This document shows positions 10,003-23,300 of a stretch of DNA of 64,000 nt, in pieces. The DNA comes from Lumnitzera littorea. Lineage: Eukaryota > Streptophyta > Magnoliopsida > Myrtales > Combretaceae. Location of the stretch: NCBI GenBank assembly GCA_024138015.1, contig JAMXBB010000009.1:45495817-45559816 (forward strand), in the 5' to 3' direction. How positions within the stretch are numbered: position 1 is the stretch's first letter; each line of letters opens with the position of its first letter. A program made the position numbers and the translations under genes. The notes below the pieces were generated by a model. The model did no database searches and was not told the origin of the DNA. It saw only the letters and a program-made list of their open reading frames with translations.

Positions 10003-13000
10003 CTTTCAATATTTAGGTCCTACGTTTATATCATATTAGTCTTTTGTACTCTTACCCTTATTATTAGAAGTAGGATTACTTTTATGCCATAAGGTTTCTT
10101 AGGGATTCCTTTATATATATTTTTTTCTATAGCAAACTTATTGCTTAGTTTTAGGAATTATTGTTTGAAAAAACCTAAAGTGAAGCTTTTACCCTTCTTT
10201 ATCAATTTAATTGAATTATGACATTTAACCCTAACTCTTATTGATTCCTATTAGGATAAGCAACATTGCTTGATCTTATTGTGGTGTTTTTTCACTTATC
10301 AGATAGATTAAATAAAACCTTAGTTCAAATTAATTTAGTTGTGATTTAATCTTATCATTTGGATTAGTTTGTCCATATCCTTATTAATCTTGGAAACTCA
10401 TAAAAAATCATAAAACCCTAAACACACAAGATGTTAAATTTCTTTCTTTTCATTAATTTATTTAGGAATTATACAACATTGACTTAAGTACAATTTGATC
10501 CATAATAACCACCTTCTCTCTTAGAGATGCTATTGTTGCATTCTTCTCATTTTCATACATAATTTCAAGATAGTTGTGCATGTTTCACCCTATCAAGGTA
10601 AAATATTTACAAGTTTTACATTCATTTAAATTATTGATTGAAAGTTTATAATATTCTAACATAAACCCCTTATTATGTGTTTAAGGATAAAATAAAAATA
10701 GTAAGAAATCGATAGAATATCAATAAGATAGCAAGATTCTATAAAAATTTATTTGTTTTTCCTTAATATGTTATTAACCTATAGAACTTTAACTATGTTG
10801 TTTAGATGAAGGGAATACTATTGGTTGCCAAGGAACTACTCTTAGAGAGGATTGAAGAAGAAGAATCAATATTTTTTTTCCCTCAAGGCGTGTATTAATT
10901 GCATATTTTCTATTTACCCTTCAAAGATTAATCATTGACTTAGAGACTAGAATTACCATAAAGTCATGTAGTAATTATGAACTCTAGGACTTAGTTGAAA
11001 TTATGGTAGTAAAGATCAAGTTTTAAAAGAAAGGTTAAACGTTCAAATTTGATAAGAAGGCCTTGTAAGATGAAGAAAGCTAACTTACCCCTTAGGGACA
11101 ATCAACTGTTGAAACCACTCAATTGATAGGCTTAAGGCATTGATCAACCTCTTAAATGAGAAGATACTTACATTAACCTCATACCCTCTCCATAAGGTCA
11201 TTCATTTTTTAGTTAAAGGACTTATAATGTATCAATAATGTATCAAGTAAGCTTATGATCAACTTGCAAATAAAAAATCAAGTATTAACCTTAGGTTTCT
11301 TAATCTTTGAGTATGTATAGATATTAAAGTATATTATATGTTGAATTTACGTGTTGAGTATAACTTCGATAATTGTCAAGAGTTTGAGTAGATTCTAGGT
11401 ACATAGTTACTATTAGTCATGAAGTATAATTGTAACTAAATTAATGACCATCATACTTTAATAATATGTATGTAGATAATATACAACTGTTTGAACCTAT
11501 AAGTGGTAATCGATGACAAGTGGATGGTAGAACTAGACCTCTTGAATAGCTTGGTTAGATGTAGGTGCTAAGGTCACTATAATGATTTAGTAAGTTATTA
11601 ATATAAGAATATTACACTTGATAGGGGTTAGTTCAATAGAAATGAATTTATAACAAGACCAATTGATAGTATGGGATACTAATTAAACCGTTGTAAATGG
11701 ATTATACTTTTAATAGCAAGATACAAATGGCTCACTTAGTTTGAGAGGTTTACTTATGGATAATGGGAAATGGAGTCATTCTCTATAAATTATTCGTTAA
11801 ACTAATGGATATTTAGCCTTATTATATTATATGCCGTAGATGATGGGTTTGTTGGGCCCAACATACTATCATTGTAGGTGATGAGTTTATGGGTCTTTTT
11901 ATGTCTGAAAATGGAATTTAAGTGTTTTGAATCTTACTTGCTAAGAATATGTTACTATGAATCACCTTATAATATGATTTAATAAATTGATTGTTGGATT
12001 TAGTAACTATAGGCTTGTGTATGGTGTGACATATCATTATATGTACAGAGTAATTATGTATTGCATTTTAAGACTCATCCATTTGGGATTTTCATTTCAA
12101 GTTGTGAGTATGATTTGTGGATTTAGTTAGATTTAGGTTGCTTATTATTCCATAGTATTTATATCTTAACCCAGTATGTTTCTATTAAGAAAGAAACATG
12201 CAGCCAATTGACTATGCCTTGCCACTTTTGAGATGTGGCTACACTTATAGATAAGCAGGTGCATGTTCTCTTTATGCACTACACATTGTAATGCTTATCA
12301 TTTATGTGTATTTTGGGAATAAACATATGTATTATGCATGGATCAGATATCGTAAACATGAATTCTTTCTATACTCACATAATTGTTGATTCTATTCCAA
12401 TATTGGTTGTAATGTATTGGGAATTGAATGGAATGTATAGATGATAGTTGTCAAAATAGCCTTAATTATTAGATATCATAAATTTTATATTTAGGTTGAA
12501 AGTGTAATAAATAATCTATAATTAATGAAGATGGAATGAAATCACGATTGCCCTTCTTCCCCCTTCTTAAAAAGGTGTAATTTTATTCCTTTTTGAAGCC
12601 GATTCTACTATCTAAGTATACTTCCAAATAGAAGAAAGGCGATTTTACCCTAATCAAAGATGTAATTCAATTCCTCTTTGAAGTTGGAATTGTTAATTTT
12701 AAAGAATTGTAATGTCAATTTGATACATTAGATAGACATTTTCTTAAAGAATAATAAAGTTCATTTCCAAGGGATCTCTTTTTTATATCACTTATTGTCT
12801 TACCATGTTTCATTGAAAACAACATGAATTTTCTATTACAAAATGGGATTTTAAGAAGTTGTAAAAAATACATCTTCGTTGTCTTTAATTTAGAATACTA
12901 ATGAATTATAGTTTGCATAGATTAATCAAATAATATTACGAATCATTGGGTAAGCAATTGCTTCAATTCCAATAACTTAAACTGGACCTTGTCATACGTG

Positions 13001-13646
13001 ATAAGGGATACAAAATCCAATTGTATTAAGCCCATAAAGATATAGATATAAATGCATCGATAAGACTTTAACACCTTACTTGCCAAATCTTAAGAGCTTA
13101 TTACTATATAGCATATGATTATAAAGCTACTTTTAAAGCAATACTTAATCATGAGGTGCTTATTAATGGAATATATACATATGCATCAACATACATATAT
13201 ATGTCGTGATTCCACATCTCATAAATGGGACAACTTTAAATGTTAGAAACAATAAAAACAATTCCTTTTTGTTTTTTTTTGTAGTTTACATGCTTTTTGA
13301 CATTTTAATATACCTTCTTTATCATAAAATGTGTAATTAATATTGAAGGTGGTGAAAAGTTCTTTAGTTAGATCATTAGTAAGTGTTATAATAGACTCAT
13401 TTTACAAAATCCATAAAAGATTTGATCAACTTTCATATGACAATAACAAATACATAGTTATTCACCAAAAAGAAGAAGAAGAATATGTAGCTAAAAGGAT
13501 AACTCTAAAAAGATACTATAGAATAAATCTAATTGAAAAAAAAGTTCTACCTTTTCAATTGGAAATTGAACATTAAAGACCATGATTTCAAAATTATATA
13601 TATATCTGATGGAAATGAAATAAAAATATAGAAAGTGTAATGAAGA
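10003..13646. other. AT-rich intergenic DNA, no supported gene
   Basis: No open frame resembling a known protein was found on either strand. The stretch from about 10,800 to 12,450 is slightly less AT-rich and may be an unrecognised repeat, but I see no matched termini or duplications. Two copies of a GTAATT(T/C)(A/T)ATTCCT(T/C)TTTGAAG-like segment near 12,577 and 12,659 form a weak direct repeat. The open stretch at 13,343-13,576 has no recognisable motif. Confidence 0.5.
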
Positions 13647-14160
13647 TGTTGATAGGGTACTTTTAGACATGAGTCCTTTAAGCCCATACCGACCTAATTA
13701 GGCTCATTATCGGCTTGATCCACCAGTATCCAACCTAATTTGCTCAATGACTAACCTCCTAAATGGGTCTCCAAACAAGTCTACATCCTCAAATGATCAG
13801 CCTAACAATAGGATAGTTATAACGGTTATTAGACATGTGGATAAGGCTTATGGACCCAGTCAGCCATCATGACGCTATAATTCCAGAACACATTGGACCC
13901 TATGTTCCTATTACTCAGATCGTACGAACAAGTAAAGATCTAATGGTAAACTACTTAACTCATTTGTGCATTAGGCCTACTTTTTGCTTCCTAACTTTAC
14001 TTGCTTATTATCTTACACACTAACACTTACTTAAGTATCTGAGTAGCCATGTTAGATAACCTCCCAGTAGCCCTTACTATGTGTTTTCTTATAGGCATAC
14101 TAAGCGTTTATGCAAAGCCCAATCACCTCATACTCTATTGGCAGGATCTTAATAATGGCA
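13647..14160 (+). repeat. 5' LTR of element I
   Basis: Starts TGTTGATAGGG and ends AATAATGGCA. It pairs with 16,422-16,992 over most of its length with many transitions, so the insertion is old. Confidence 0.75.
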
Positions 14161-14162
14161 TT

Positions 14163-14182
14163 TGGCATCATTTATGGGAACC
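14163..14182 (+). other. Primer-binding site of element I (decayed)
   Basis: TGGCATCATTTATGGGAAC, two bases after the LTR end, fits a TGGCGYCGTTTGTGGGAAC-type site of Tat-like elements in which CG dinucleotides have become CA. Confidence 0.6.
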
Positions 14183-14279
14183 CAAACTCACTTGATCCTT
14201 TAAACGCAATCAAATTCTTTTTCTTTAACATATTTTCTATGCTTCACCATGTCACGAGTAATTAACTTGAATGACAACT

Positions 14280-14830
14280 AACCTCTAGTTGAGCCTACTA
14301 CTGAGCAATGCTGACTGGAGCAGCTTGAGGAGATGCTTAAAGAACTTATGGCAAAAAACACTTAGATAGAATCCTAAAATAGGGAACTTTAAGCTAGGCT
14401 AGATGAGGTGGAAAGGCAATGTAGGGTGCCTTCCCTTATTGATGCTTCATACGCTCAAGGCAATCAGAATCACTACCCTCAGTAGGAGAACAACAGGATA
14501 CCTCAACTTCGTCTTACGGTGCAAAATCAATAGGTACATTGCGCAACTAACTATGATCACACCCTTCTTAGTAATGAGTAAGTAACCAACTCCCATGAGG
14601 GTGCAGCCCACTTTGCAACACATGGAACTCATCTAGTTGACAATGGTAACTTGAATGAGTTATGTGAAATGGTGATAAAGCTCTTTGAGAAGCAAGAGAG
14701 CAAAGTTGTTGAAGGCATTAGCCAGGTTACCAACAATGGAACCCCTTTCCTTAGGGGTATCCAGGATCAGGTTCTTTCTCCTAACTCCAAATTCTCTACC
14801 TTAGACCAATACTTGCACCAAGCTTCTTAA
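14280..14830 (+). pseudogene. gag-like remnant of element I
   Basis: Translating forward across this stretch gives a glutamate-, leucine- and glutamine-rich N-terminal part (coiled-coil-like; ARLDEVERQ near 14,395-14,420), then a region near 14,740-14,810 reading GTPFLRGIQDQVLSPNSKFS. That matches in spirit the PFT..I.....P..FK.P motif ahead of the capsid-like domain in Tat-type Gag. It is interrupted by several stops, including TGA and TAG codons, and the capsid core that normally follows is absent. Gag would form the particle that packages the element RNA. The rest of the interior to 16,421 has no domain I can identify. Confidence 0.5.
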
Positions 14831-16421
14831 TGACCTCAATTTGGACTAATTGTGTCTAGTGAGCATAGAAGTTAGCTTCTTTGGACAGTTCTACCACCAT
14901 GAACTCGTTTTTCCAACACTTTTAGGTGGTTTTAGATATACATCTATCCTTTTGCTTTCGTCCATAAACAATAAACGTTGAATAATTATGGAGCCTTATA
15001 CCACTAAGTACTCACAAAAGGGCTTGAAATGCCCTTAAAATCATTCATCCATTTGGAGTGATCTAAGTAAGACAGAACCCATGATAGTTGAGAAGCTCTT
15101 TCTCAAACTCAATAAAAGGGAGGCATATCCTGAACTCAAAACATTTCTCATAAACAGTAAAGCGCCTCTTAGAGGGAGAGTTACTCTCTTGTCAACCATT
15201 ACCACCCGTAGTGCCATATTGGCTGAGCTCCCGATAAAGTAGTTCCTTAAACAATAATTCACGTCGAATGGTTTATGGTTACTTACTCATCCATTTAGCT
15301 TAGGACTATTGTTTGGCTTATCGAATAAATTAACAGCCTCCTTGATCTTGACACAGGGATGCACATTGATAGCATTGACAATCTCCATCCTATTTATCTT
15401 TATCTCTACGACCGCATTCTCTAAAAACCCTTCCTTAGCCTACACCGGTGCTAATGAAACCTCTCTAGTTGCAATAAAAGGGGCAATAGGTTCCCCAACT
15501 GCCTTAGATCGGAAGAAGTTAACCTATACATAACTAAGTTTGACTCATTAGAGTTCAACATGATCACACCTAAAGAAGAAAACAAAGAGAGAGAAAGATT
15601 GTTGAAGAAAGTCGAAGAAACCAGAGCATTTGTACGGGAAATTGAGAGTGTAGAGTACGTAAAGTGTGCTAAATGCCTCTCTCAAGAGTATTCATAGATT
15701 CCAAGCATCAAGAAAAGCACCAGGTGATTATCAGGATCTGAAGAGATGTAGTTACTTTATGTTGTTGCAATGATTAAACGTGACTATTGTTTGAATTTGG
15801 ATGATTGAGATTAATGCGGCAAAAGGCTTAAACTACATACACAACTACATGGATATGAAAGTTGTCATATCTCATTAATTAAACCTCAAGAACTTGCACT
15901 AAGTTTGGAATTTAAAAGGTTTAGCTTCTCCAATAAGCTTTGCTAATGACTCCTTAGCTCCCTTACCTACCACGACATCTCTCTAACAAAATAGCCTATG
16001 TAATTCGTATGCCAAACACAAGAGACTGGAACTAACTCAACTCTAGGGGTATGACCTCGACCTTAGCAAATACAATCATACATCATCAATCGAAGGTGAC
16101 GCCTTAACTCGATACTCCTATACGCTTAATAAGATCATATCTTCGATTCTTAAGCTCGATATGTGATCCTTCGAGTACTTAGGACAGTTAGGATGTGAAC
16201 AACTTGGTTAGCCCTTTATGATGCTTCACCCAAGATGGACTCTAGGCCTAACATGATGGCCTCCTATCTGATGAAGCTCTATGCCATGTCAAATCGGTCA
16301 TTTGAGATGTTGGATACATCTAAGGCCAACTTAGTTGCATGCTTAAGGAACCCATTCGACTACCCACTCTTCTTGCCACATTATTAGCAATGAGACTATT
16401 GCGAGGTGTGGGGTAAGCAAG

Positions 16422-16992
16422 TGTTGATAGAGTATTTTGGATATAAGTCCCTTAAGCCCATACTGACCTAATTAGGCCTATTACTAGCTTGATCCACTAG
16501 TGTTTGACTTAATCATCGCATTGATTAACCTCCCAAAAGGTTCTCTTGACAAGCTACACCTTTAGATGTTCGTCTTGACAACATGATGGTCATAATGGTA
16601 ACTTAACATGTGGATAAGACTTTAGGAACCCATTAACCATCATAACCTTGTAAATCTATAACACATCAAACCCCATGCTCCTACTATTTAGATCATGTAG
16701 ATGTGTAAACATGCTAAAACGTGCTTTGAGATCTACGATGGCCTTCCTTTGTAAATAGTTCCAAGTGCTCTAACGATAAACCATCTTGACTCCCTTGCGC
16801 ATTAGGCTTACTTTGTGCTTCATATGCTTACTTACTTTTTTTTTTTATGCACTAGTACTAATTTAAGCATTGGAGTGACTATACTGGATAATCCCCTAAT
16901 GCCCCTCACTGTGTTCTTTCTTACAAGCCCACCAAGTGTTCACACAAAGCCAAATCACCTTATACTCTACTAGTAGAATCTTACTAATGGCA
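16422..16992 (+). repeat. 3' LTR of element I
   Basis: Starts TGTTGATAGAG after a purine-rich GAGGTGTGGGGTAAGC stretch that could be the polypurine tract. It is about 55 bp longer than the 5' copy, partly from a T-rich insertion near 16,840. Confidence 0.75.
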
Positions 16993-17134
16993 AGAGGCCT
17001 TTTACATAAGTTGAAAACGTTTTCTTTTTTCTTGGATAAGTAGTTTGATGCAATTTCTACTTAAATCAAATTCAAATTTAGTTAGACCTTTTCAATTCGA
17101 ATCGTGAGCTATGAAATATGGAAGAACAACTGCA

Positions 17135-17170
<36 letters not shown>

Positions 17171-18380
17171 TGAGGAATCTAAATTTATTTGTTCAACATG
17201 TCATTGTTAGTTTGTTGACGTTGATAGAAATTTGAATGTGAGAAAATAAAACTAAAAATTAAAATTGGGTAGCAAATTGATTTAGACTGCTACATGGTTA
17301 ATTAGTTTTTTCTTTTTAAATAAATAAAATGTTAAACATCACAATCTAAAATTGCTCAATTGTGGAAATGTAAATATTTAAATTAGCTTTTACAATCAAC
17401 AATGCCACGGATTATTCTGCATGTGTATATTCTTAGGCATAAAAATTTAAAAATTGAACTATCAACTCAAACACAAATAAACAAAATTATGACTAAACAT
17501 AATGAACCATATCTGTTAAGAACAGTTTGCAAACATGTCCAATTTGGGGGTGGAAACTCATTCATCTAATGGGTTTCAGTTTTAGTATGATATGGATACG
17601 CATAAAATTGCCTACTCCTTTTAATATAGTTTTAAAGCTTTTATATTTATACCTGAGGGGATTTTTTTTCCTATGCTTGCTAACTAAATAGAGTTTCCTG
17701 GGTTTTCAGTCCAATTCGGATGCCCATTTAAGTGTCAAATAGAACCCATTAAAATAAGAGGACTTCATTAAATTTTACTTATTTAAGCTCGCTAAGTCAA
17801 AAGTGAAAAAAAAAAACCATATCCCTCCTTTCTTTTTCCACCCATGTCATTGAAGGAAGGGCATGGGGACCCAATCATAATGAAAACGTTTGCTTGTTTT
17901 TAATTTTATTTGTCTTATTTAGATTTTATAATTACATTAAGAATTTACTTTAGATTGTAATGACGATCTCTAGTTTAAATTATTTGTAGGTAATTTTGTT
18001 AGATTTAATATTTAAAAAGTAGGCAAATTAGTGGTTATGCTAAAAGTACGATCCAATTAATGTGATTAATAAACAGATCTAATCTTTGAATCCATTTATC
18101 AAATTACAAGTTTAAATCCCATCATGAAATCACAAGTTCAGAAACAAATAATGTTTAGCTCAAAGAAAATGTGCCCTCTAGATAAAAAGCTGTCTAATGG
18201 GCCGTTTAGAGTGGACCCACGACAGCTAGGCTAGGTGCGCAGTAGCCCAACATGTGCTAACACAAAGGCTGTTAAGGTACATGTACGTCCACACTATAAA
18301 AATACCTTGGGCGAAATGAAGAGTGAACATATATAAGACAACATAAGTAAAACGCCTACATCAGTGAAATTTGCTAGATA
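16993..18380. other. AT-rich intergenic DNA, no supported gene
   Basis: Contains a (TA)n run at about 17,139-17,167 and otherwise no recognisable coding or repeat structure. The 5' boundary of the following LINE lies near the right end of this interval and could extend somewhat to the left. Confidence 0.6.
17139..17167. repeat. (TA)n microsatellite
   Basis: About 14 uninterrupted TA units. Confidence 0.95.
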
Positions 18381-20206
18381 ACCTTACCCACGAAGTATGG
18401 AGGGCTAGGATTCAAGGATTTAAATGATTTTAATTCAGCTCTACTTACCAAACTATCTTGGAGAGTGGCTAACAACCCCAAGGCACTATTGGCACTGATC
18501 CTTAAAAGGTATATATACTTTCCTAAGTCCTCCTTCTTTTAGGCTACTAGAGGAGCAGTAGATTCATGGGGTTGATCCAGCATATTACATGGAAAAGAGC
18601 ACTTGTTGAAAGGTGCCATGTGGAAAGTGGGGGATGGACAATCAGTTTGTGAAAGCCGTGATAGATGGATACCCAGCATTAGCGGACATGTACCATGTTT
18701 CAAACCAGATCGATTCAATTCTAAGTTAAAAGTGGCTGATCTCTTCAATTCAAGCTCTAGAAGTTGGAACTAACGGGAACTTCACAGGTGGTTTGATAGA
18801 TACATGGTTGAAGCTATTCAAAGGATACACCTTCCTTTTGTTGCTGTTTAGGACCGGCTAATATGGCCACATGAAAAATCAGGGAAGTGTAGTGTACGCT
18901 CAGCTTATAACTTTAATAGATGCAATGCTGTTCAATTTTCTGCAGGGGCGTCCTCTTCTTCCCACATTGAACAAGCCGTTTGGAACCTTGTTTGGCATAG
19001 CCCGCATTTATCAAAAGTCATGCATTTTATGTGGACGGCTCTTAATAAAGCATTACCAACACAGCATAATCTTGTGCATAGAAATATTATCCGATCGGAG
19101 TTGTGCTGTTTTTGCAAGGAGAACGAAACGGTTGAGCATCTCCTTCTAGGATGCCCTTGGGCTGTTCTAGTTTAGTTTTCTGTTTTGGGCATTCATGTTG
19201 ATCCTTTGCAGGTTAAGTTGCTTGAATGGTGGTTAAAGTCCTCTGTTGGAGGATTCCCTCAAAGTAAAAAGGAAAGTTACACAGTTTTTGCCAGAATTTG
19301 TATAGTTATCTGGCAAATATGGAAGGGCAGATGTAAAGCAGTGTTTGAGAGGCAAGATCCAGATGTTCAGGGTGTTACAGGGGCTGCCATGTCATCTATT
19401 GTGGAAGTGGATATTATTGCCAGATAGGATGTTTCCTCAGTGCCTAATACAAGTGATGCTTTGGAGGATTGTCGATCTAAATCAGGTCAGCGGCTTCCAA
19501 GGAGTATGACATGCGACAGATTTGTTGGCTCGGTATCGGGATCAAGAGAAGTCGAAGCCAACAGGTCAGTTTCTCAAAGACCTGAACCGCGGCAGCTCCC
19601 AAACAGCATGCAGTGCCATCAACAGCAAGCGGCAGCAGAGTCAGTCAACGCCATGCGACAGGCGTAGGACGTTTCAACTTGGAAGGCGCCATCAGGTAAC
19701 ACCATAAAAATTAACTCCGATGGTGCTTTTGATCCAGGGACCAGCGAAGCAGGTTATGGCCTTATTGCTCAAAATCGTTTTGGGGAAGTTTGTGGAGGGA
19801 AGGCGGCAGCTTGTTGTCTTTCTTCATCCGATACTGCTATTGAAGCTCTTAAATATGCAAAGGAAAAGGGATGGACAAAAGTAATTCTAGAGGTAGATAA
19901 CTCTTCAGTCTATCATGCCTTTAGTAATCCAGGCAATACCCCTTGGCAGTTGTATGCTCCAGTTCAGGATTTGCTAGCTTTGAAGCCCCATTTTGAATTT
20001 CTGAAGTTTAGCCTCATTAAAAGAGAAGCTAACCGGACTGCAGATTGGATAGCAACAATAACAAGACAGAAGATGTGTCTTTGGATTGGGTGTTTGCACC
20101 CCCATCTTCTCTTGAAGCCATTTTACTAGATGATGTTTGTTTAGCTATTGTAAATTCCTCCATTGAAGAGATTTCTGATGTTTGTTTGACTATATTTCAT
20201 ATTTAA
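18381..20206 (+). pseudogene. L1-type LINE ORF2, C-terminal half (decayed)
   Basis: One frame can be read from 18,381 to about 20,062. It covers the post-RT region (GGLGFKDLNDFNSALLTKLS), the KVGDGQS segment, a zinc-binding domain typical of plant LINE ORF2 at 18,852-19,175 with intact Cys-x2-Cys and His-x4-Cys spacing (CCFC...HLLLGC), a linker, and a type I RNase H domain from 19,706. The four RNase H acidic residues are visible in SDGA, IEAL, EVDN and ANRTAD. In-frame stops are at 18,540 (TAG), 18,573 (TGA), 18,771 (TAA), 18,849, 19,173, 19,425 and 19,665 (TAG). A one-base shift near 20,066 restores the usual DW.F.PP.SL end, closing at TAA 20,204-20,206. The endonuclease and RT are missing, so it is 5'-truncated, as usual for LINEs. 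It is inactive. Confidence 0.9.
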
Positions 20207-20247
20207 TATCAGATATCTCTTTATGGCAAAAAAAGAAAAAGGAAAAC
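18381..20247 (+). mobile_element. 5'-truncated LINE copy
   Basis: The decayed ORF2 is followed after 21 bases by an A-rich tail (20,228-20,247, interrupted by single G bases), the normal 3' end of a target-primed insertion. I could not fix the target-site duplication because the 5' boundary is uncertain. Confidence 0.8.
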
Positions 20248-23200
20248 GTATACCGCACTTCTAAAGATAAATCCTATTAATCCATAATCAGCAATTTTCT
20301 TTTCTTTTCTTTTTTTTTTTTTTGGATAAGAGGGGGAAAAATGAAGATATCGATATATACATAGAAAACATTCTCGAACAATTTCTACAAAAACTATATA
20401 AGATAAGAGACAAATAAGTATAGCATGAGAAATTAAGAATAGCTGTGCATTACCTCGAAAAAATGGTCATTCCTCCGAAAATAAGGCTAGAAATATGCTT
20501 AGTGCTCCAATGCCCAGCCCATAAACACAATCTGTCCCTGACTTATGCACGAATCCAGCCGGATACTTCAAACATCAATCCACTCAATTTTCATTTGTTT
20601 TTAATTTTATTTTAACTTACGAATTAAACTATGCTTTTCTAGGGATTTACTTAAAAATGTAATATCTCTACTCTTTCTTTCCTTTTAGGGATATACTTGG
20701 CATAAATTGCTATTAGGTGACTTGAAGGGTGATTTCTGTAGTTTGGTAGTATTATTAGAAAGTATACTATTATTAGAATTCGCAAAAAGTTGGTAAGTAC
20801 AATGCTTTTTACCACTTTTATGTAATAGCATAAAAATTTAATATTGTACTATTAAAAAGTGAATTAAGATTTAGTACCAAGTCGTCTGATAGCAATTTAT
20901 GTTAATACAAACCTTTTTCTTAAGATGTAATCGCTAAGGTGATGAATTTTTTATGAAAACTTATCTGTTTCTATCTTTTGTTTTTGTTTTTTACTTTTTT
21001 TTTATTTTTATTTTTTATTTATCTTTTGTTTTCTCCTTGTGTTTCATAGGTGCTTGAAGTACTTATTTTTATGTTCTTTGCAAAGAGATGAAATAAGAAT
21101 TAAAGATAAACCTTGTTGTCATGAAGAAAAAACAAAAAAAAAAAAAAAATCAACCTGCTAAGAGATTTCATCCGCCCATTCAATGGCATCTGGAGATTGA
21201 AATTGCTATATGCTCTATCCCAATTAGTGTCCACAGGCGACAAAAATTTGCAAATGTTATTCCATTTGAAAGTATAGCTTGGTGGAACAAAACTACTTAA
21301 TGTGTAGTAGCAGCTATACAGATGGACCAACGACTTGGTTGAATTTACCCACATTAGAAAAAAAAAAAAAAAGCCTCTAAGCTGCCACAAACTGATTCGG
21401 ACAATAGATTTCACTGGGCGTACCCTATCTCAATGAAATTTGACATATGAAGCATTTGCAATCCTTAAAAGCGACTAGTTACATAGAATAAATGATCTGG
21501 GCGAAAATTTTCAAAAGATAGGGATTTGGTAAAGGAAATCCGATGTTGGGTTCCCAGCAGAAATTTTCACTTCCCATGGCATCAACCCGAGAATACGACG
21601 ACATTGTCAAAATCATTTAACTCACAATTCTTATTTCTTGTGCTTTAGTGCCTATATTTTTTATTTGGTTGTAATTTGGAATCTTCACTGACGAGGAAGT
21701 TAATGGCCATTATATTTTTCCGATTTTACTGTTTATACTTTAATTTTGATGCATTTTAGCATCTGATCATATATTAATTTGTAAAGAGATAATTTTTATT
21801 TTTCTTAGTTAATGAATTATTTTGAAACTTAAAGAAATTCCGTTTTTTCGTTTTTTGATAACTTCAACCATGCATAACTTTGGCATACAGTGTTTGATCT
21901 AGCCAACTTTATGTCATTAAGAATCTCGTAAAGCATTCTCTAATTACCCAAATTAGGTAATGTTTAAAATAGTGGGAACTTGCAAACTAAGTATCACTTG
22001 GGCCTGAAACACAAGTTTTCTTACTCATCAAATGATACACTTTCATATAGTATAATATTTTGTTATGTCTTCTATAGTATTCTGGTACTGATTCTTCAAA
22101 CTTTGTGATTTTGTAGTTTACAAACAGAAAATTATATGACTCGAAGCTTATAGCAGTAGGAAAGCTCATACTATAAACTATCTGCTCAGTCGGACTAAAA
22201 ATTACTCATTTAAAAGTCATCCTTTTCTAAAGTAAACTTACTTGACTCTTTTTCATTTTCTGTATTTTTGAAAATTGACATGGATTTAAAGATTATGATC
22301 GTTAAAAAATTTAAGGAATTTACAATTTATTACAATCTTACAATTTTACACTTACAGTATGAGGTATAAGAATTTCCAAGTAGTGAAAAGATTATAAACT
22401 GAATTTGAAACGACCAAATCCTACATTCTCTTAACTTCTGAAATATCTTCTCTACAAGAGACATTTTGTAGAATACTTCATATAGAGAATTCTCAATTTG
22501 TTCAACCTTGCAATGCTTTTGTGAGTCTATAAAACTAAGAACATATTTATGAAATCCAAAAGCTATTTAATATAAAAATAAATAAATTAATAAAAGTAAG
22601 GTTAATTGTAAGGCATAGAAAATTGCAAAATTTTGGAAGACATTCTTGGCCTACATGGACTTTTACGGAAAATAAAGGTGAACTAAAAAGAAAAAAAAAA
22701 AGAATTACAGCAATATAGAATTATTTTAGGAAAATAATGGAGGAAAATTAAATTTTCTATTAACCAAAATTTTCTTTTTCCTTTTCTTTTTGTAGACACT
22801 TATCTTTGAAAATATAAAAGATTTAGACTAGAGTATATAAAAAGGGTATTTTTCAGCAACATAATTTTGACCTAAAGGCAATTTTTAGATATCTCATAGC
22901 TTGAGTTTCCTAACAATCGTATTGTTATAGTAATATGATATTTTGTTTAAAAGTTGTGAGATCATAAAGTTAGAAAAATCAATATCTAGATAGTAAAGGA
23001 AATATGAAAAAAAAAAAATTATATTTTATAGATGTAAATAATTTAGTAGGTAGAAAAATTCATGTTATATTTACCTAAGTTGTATAATGTTGAGGCACAA
23101 TAGGTGTTATTATTAATTGAAAGTATATATTACAAGCTTTCCAACAATATAAGGCTTGCTAAAAATTAAAGACACATGCTGAAGTTATATGTAATTGAAA

Positions 23201-23292
23201 TTTGTTGCACATAAATAATTTTCTTTGAATTTTTGGTATAATATTTCAATTAAGAAAAATTTGTAATTAATATTTGATAAGTTAATGAGTGA
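20248..23292. other. AT-rich intergenic DNA, no supported gene
   Basis: High AT content, many homopolymer runs, and no coding stretch with recognisable motifs on either strand. The minus-strand open stretches at 21,100-21,414 and 21,987-22,169 consist largely of translated poly-A or low-complexity DNA and are not called. Confidence 0.6.
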
Positions 23293-23300
23293 CTAGACAC

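Larger units (their letters stand above)
13647..16992 (+). mobile_element. Non-autonomous LTR retrotransposon I, gag-only
   Basis: Two related direct repeats bound this 3.35-kb unit: 13,647-14,160 (514 bp) and 16,422-16,992 (571 bp), both starting TGTTGATAG and ending TAATGGCA or similar, with shared stretches such as AAGCCCATAC and ATGTGGATAAG. A primer site follows the first LTR after two bases. The internal 2.26 kb carries only a decayed gag-like region and no reverse transcriptase, integrase or protease, so it would depend on proteins from a Tat-like partner. The flanks share only AAGA, so the duplication is unclear. Confidence 0.78.

Noticed and set aside
13343..13576. Possible small gene
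   Set aside because: Low-complexity, no motif, next to AT-rich flanks and just outside element I.
15041..15533. Open stretches on both strands inside element I
   Set aside because: No recognisable domain; alternative frames of decayed retrotransposon interior.
18539..19117. Minus-strand and off-frame open stretches in the LINE
   Set aside because: The plus-strand ORF2 frame explains the region fully.
21100..22169. Two minus-strand open stretches
   Set aside because: Poly-Phe runs come from homopolymer DNA; no domain.
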